From the NCBI GenBank assembly GCA_030602105.1, contig JAUWAK010000085.1, positions 1-5,030 on the forward strand: a stretch of 5,030 nucleotides of DNA. The letters are read 5' to 3'. The position numbers and the translations under genes are program-made. Below, piece by piece: positions 4,823 through 5,030 of the stretch. The stretch is from Candidatus Aerophobota bacterium (GTDB lineage Bacteria; Aerophobota; Aerophobia; Aerophobales; AE-B3A). Position 1 is the stretch's first letter, and the number at the start of each line of letters is the position of its first letter. The notes under the pieces were generated by a model. The model made no database searches. It was not told the origin of the DNA and saw only the letters and a program-made list of their open reading frames with translations.

Positions 4823-5030
4823 GGCGGAGTCGTTTCCCTTCCAGGATAGGTTCGATACTGGACAGGGTCTTCAAGAATTTAGATATTGACAAAAAAATGA
4901 GACAACTCGAGGCCCTCAATCGATGGAGGGAAGTGGTGGGAGATAAGATTAATCTCCATACACGTCCTTTGTCTATAAGAAAGAACAGCCTGTTTGTCCT
5001 GGTTGACAGTTCTTCCTGGCTTGCGCAACT
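4819..5030 (+). CDS. dciA: DciA-type replicative helicase loader, DUF721 family (3' partial)
   Basis: DUF721/DciA proteins are the ancestral bacterial loaders of the DnaB helicase, found where phage-derived DnaC or DnaI is absent. The window holds the first 70 codons. An N-terminal basic stretch MRRSRF is followed by the DUF721 pattern: IGSILDRVFKNLDID (10-24), LNRWREVVGDKI (33-44) with the characteristic W36 and VVG, then H47-TRPLSIRKNSLFVLVDSSSWLAQL (47-71, the last residue incomplete). This segment corresponds to the KH-like domain core. The start is set by GGAGG seven bases upstream. It follows dnaN on the same strand with no terminator visible between them, consistent with a replication transcription unit. 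It is cut only by the window edge. The family call is strong; the loader role is from published work on other bacteria. Confidence 0.88.
   Translation, partial: MRRSRFPSRIGSILDRVFKNLDIDKKMRQLEALNRWREVVGDKINLHTRPLSIRKNSLFVLVDSSSWLAQ

Noticed and set aside
1..5030. tRNA or rRNA genes, CRISPR arrays, insertion sequences, integrases or phage genes
   Set aside because: None were seen by eye on either strand. Nearly all sequence is accounted for by housekeeping genes.

Overview
The window looks like ordinary chromosome from a bacterium of roughly balanced base composition. Genes are tightly packed, Shine-Dalgarno signals are recognisable, and sigma70-type promoters are present. I cannot name the lineage. 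A fused ThiD2-ThiE, a dnaN gene without dnaA or recF beside it, and a DciA-type (DUF721) helicase loader would suit an uncultured or deep-branching bacterial lineage, but that is inference.

Layout. (1) Positions 1-570, plus strand: the 3' part of bioY, the substrate-binding membrane subunit of a biotin importer; its true start lies left of the window. (2) Positions 572-3240, minus strand: a four-gene operon read right to left, thiD2-thiE fusion > tsaE > tsaB > rimI. Its junctions are a 2-nt gap, a 1-nt gap and a 4-nt ATGA overlap. It pairs thiamine phosphate synthesis with two members of the tRNA t6A37 machinery and the RimI acetyltransferase. (3) Positions 3241-3487: a divergent control region with two back-to-back promoters (TTGACT-16-TATAGT leftward, TTGACA-16-TAAAAT rightward), an inverted repeat at the dnaN -35, and a hairpin in the thi leader. 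(4) Positions 3488-5030, plus strand: dnaN (sliding clamp), about 230 bp holding only doubtful small ORFs, then the 5' part of dciA (DnaB helicase loader), cut by the window end.

How the genes work together. TsaB and TsaE act with TsaD and TsaC (not in the window) to make t6A on ANN-decoding tRNAs. RimI commonly travels with tsaB. DnaN and DciA are both replisome components and are probably co-transcribed.

The most interesting details are these. A perfect in-frame A AAA AAG slippery heptamer lies just before the thiE stop, and the -1 frame is open straight into tsaE, whose own start is a weakly signalled TTG. The slot between dnaN and dciA, where recF often lies, holds only small nested ORFs with ATGA junctions and another in-frame slippery A AAA AAC. 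The thi leader is structured but shows no recognisable TPP riboswitch. I did not find a clear novel multi-gene system. Most of the window is core housekeeping in an unusual arrangement.
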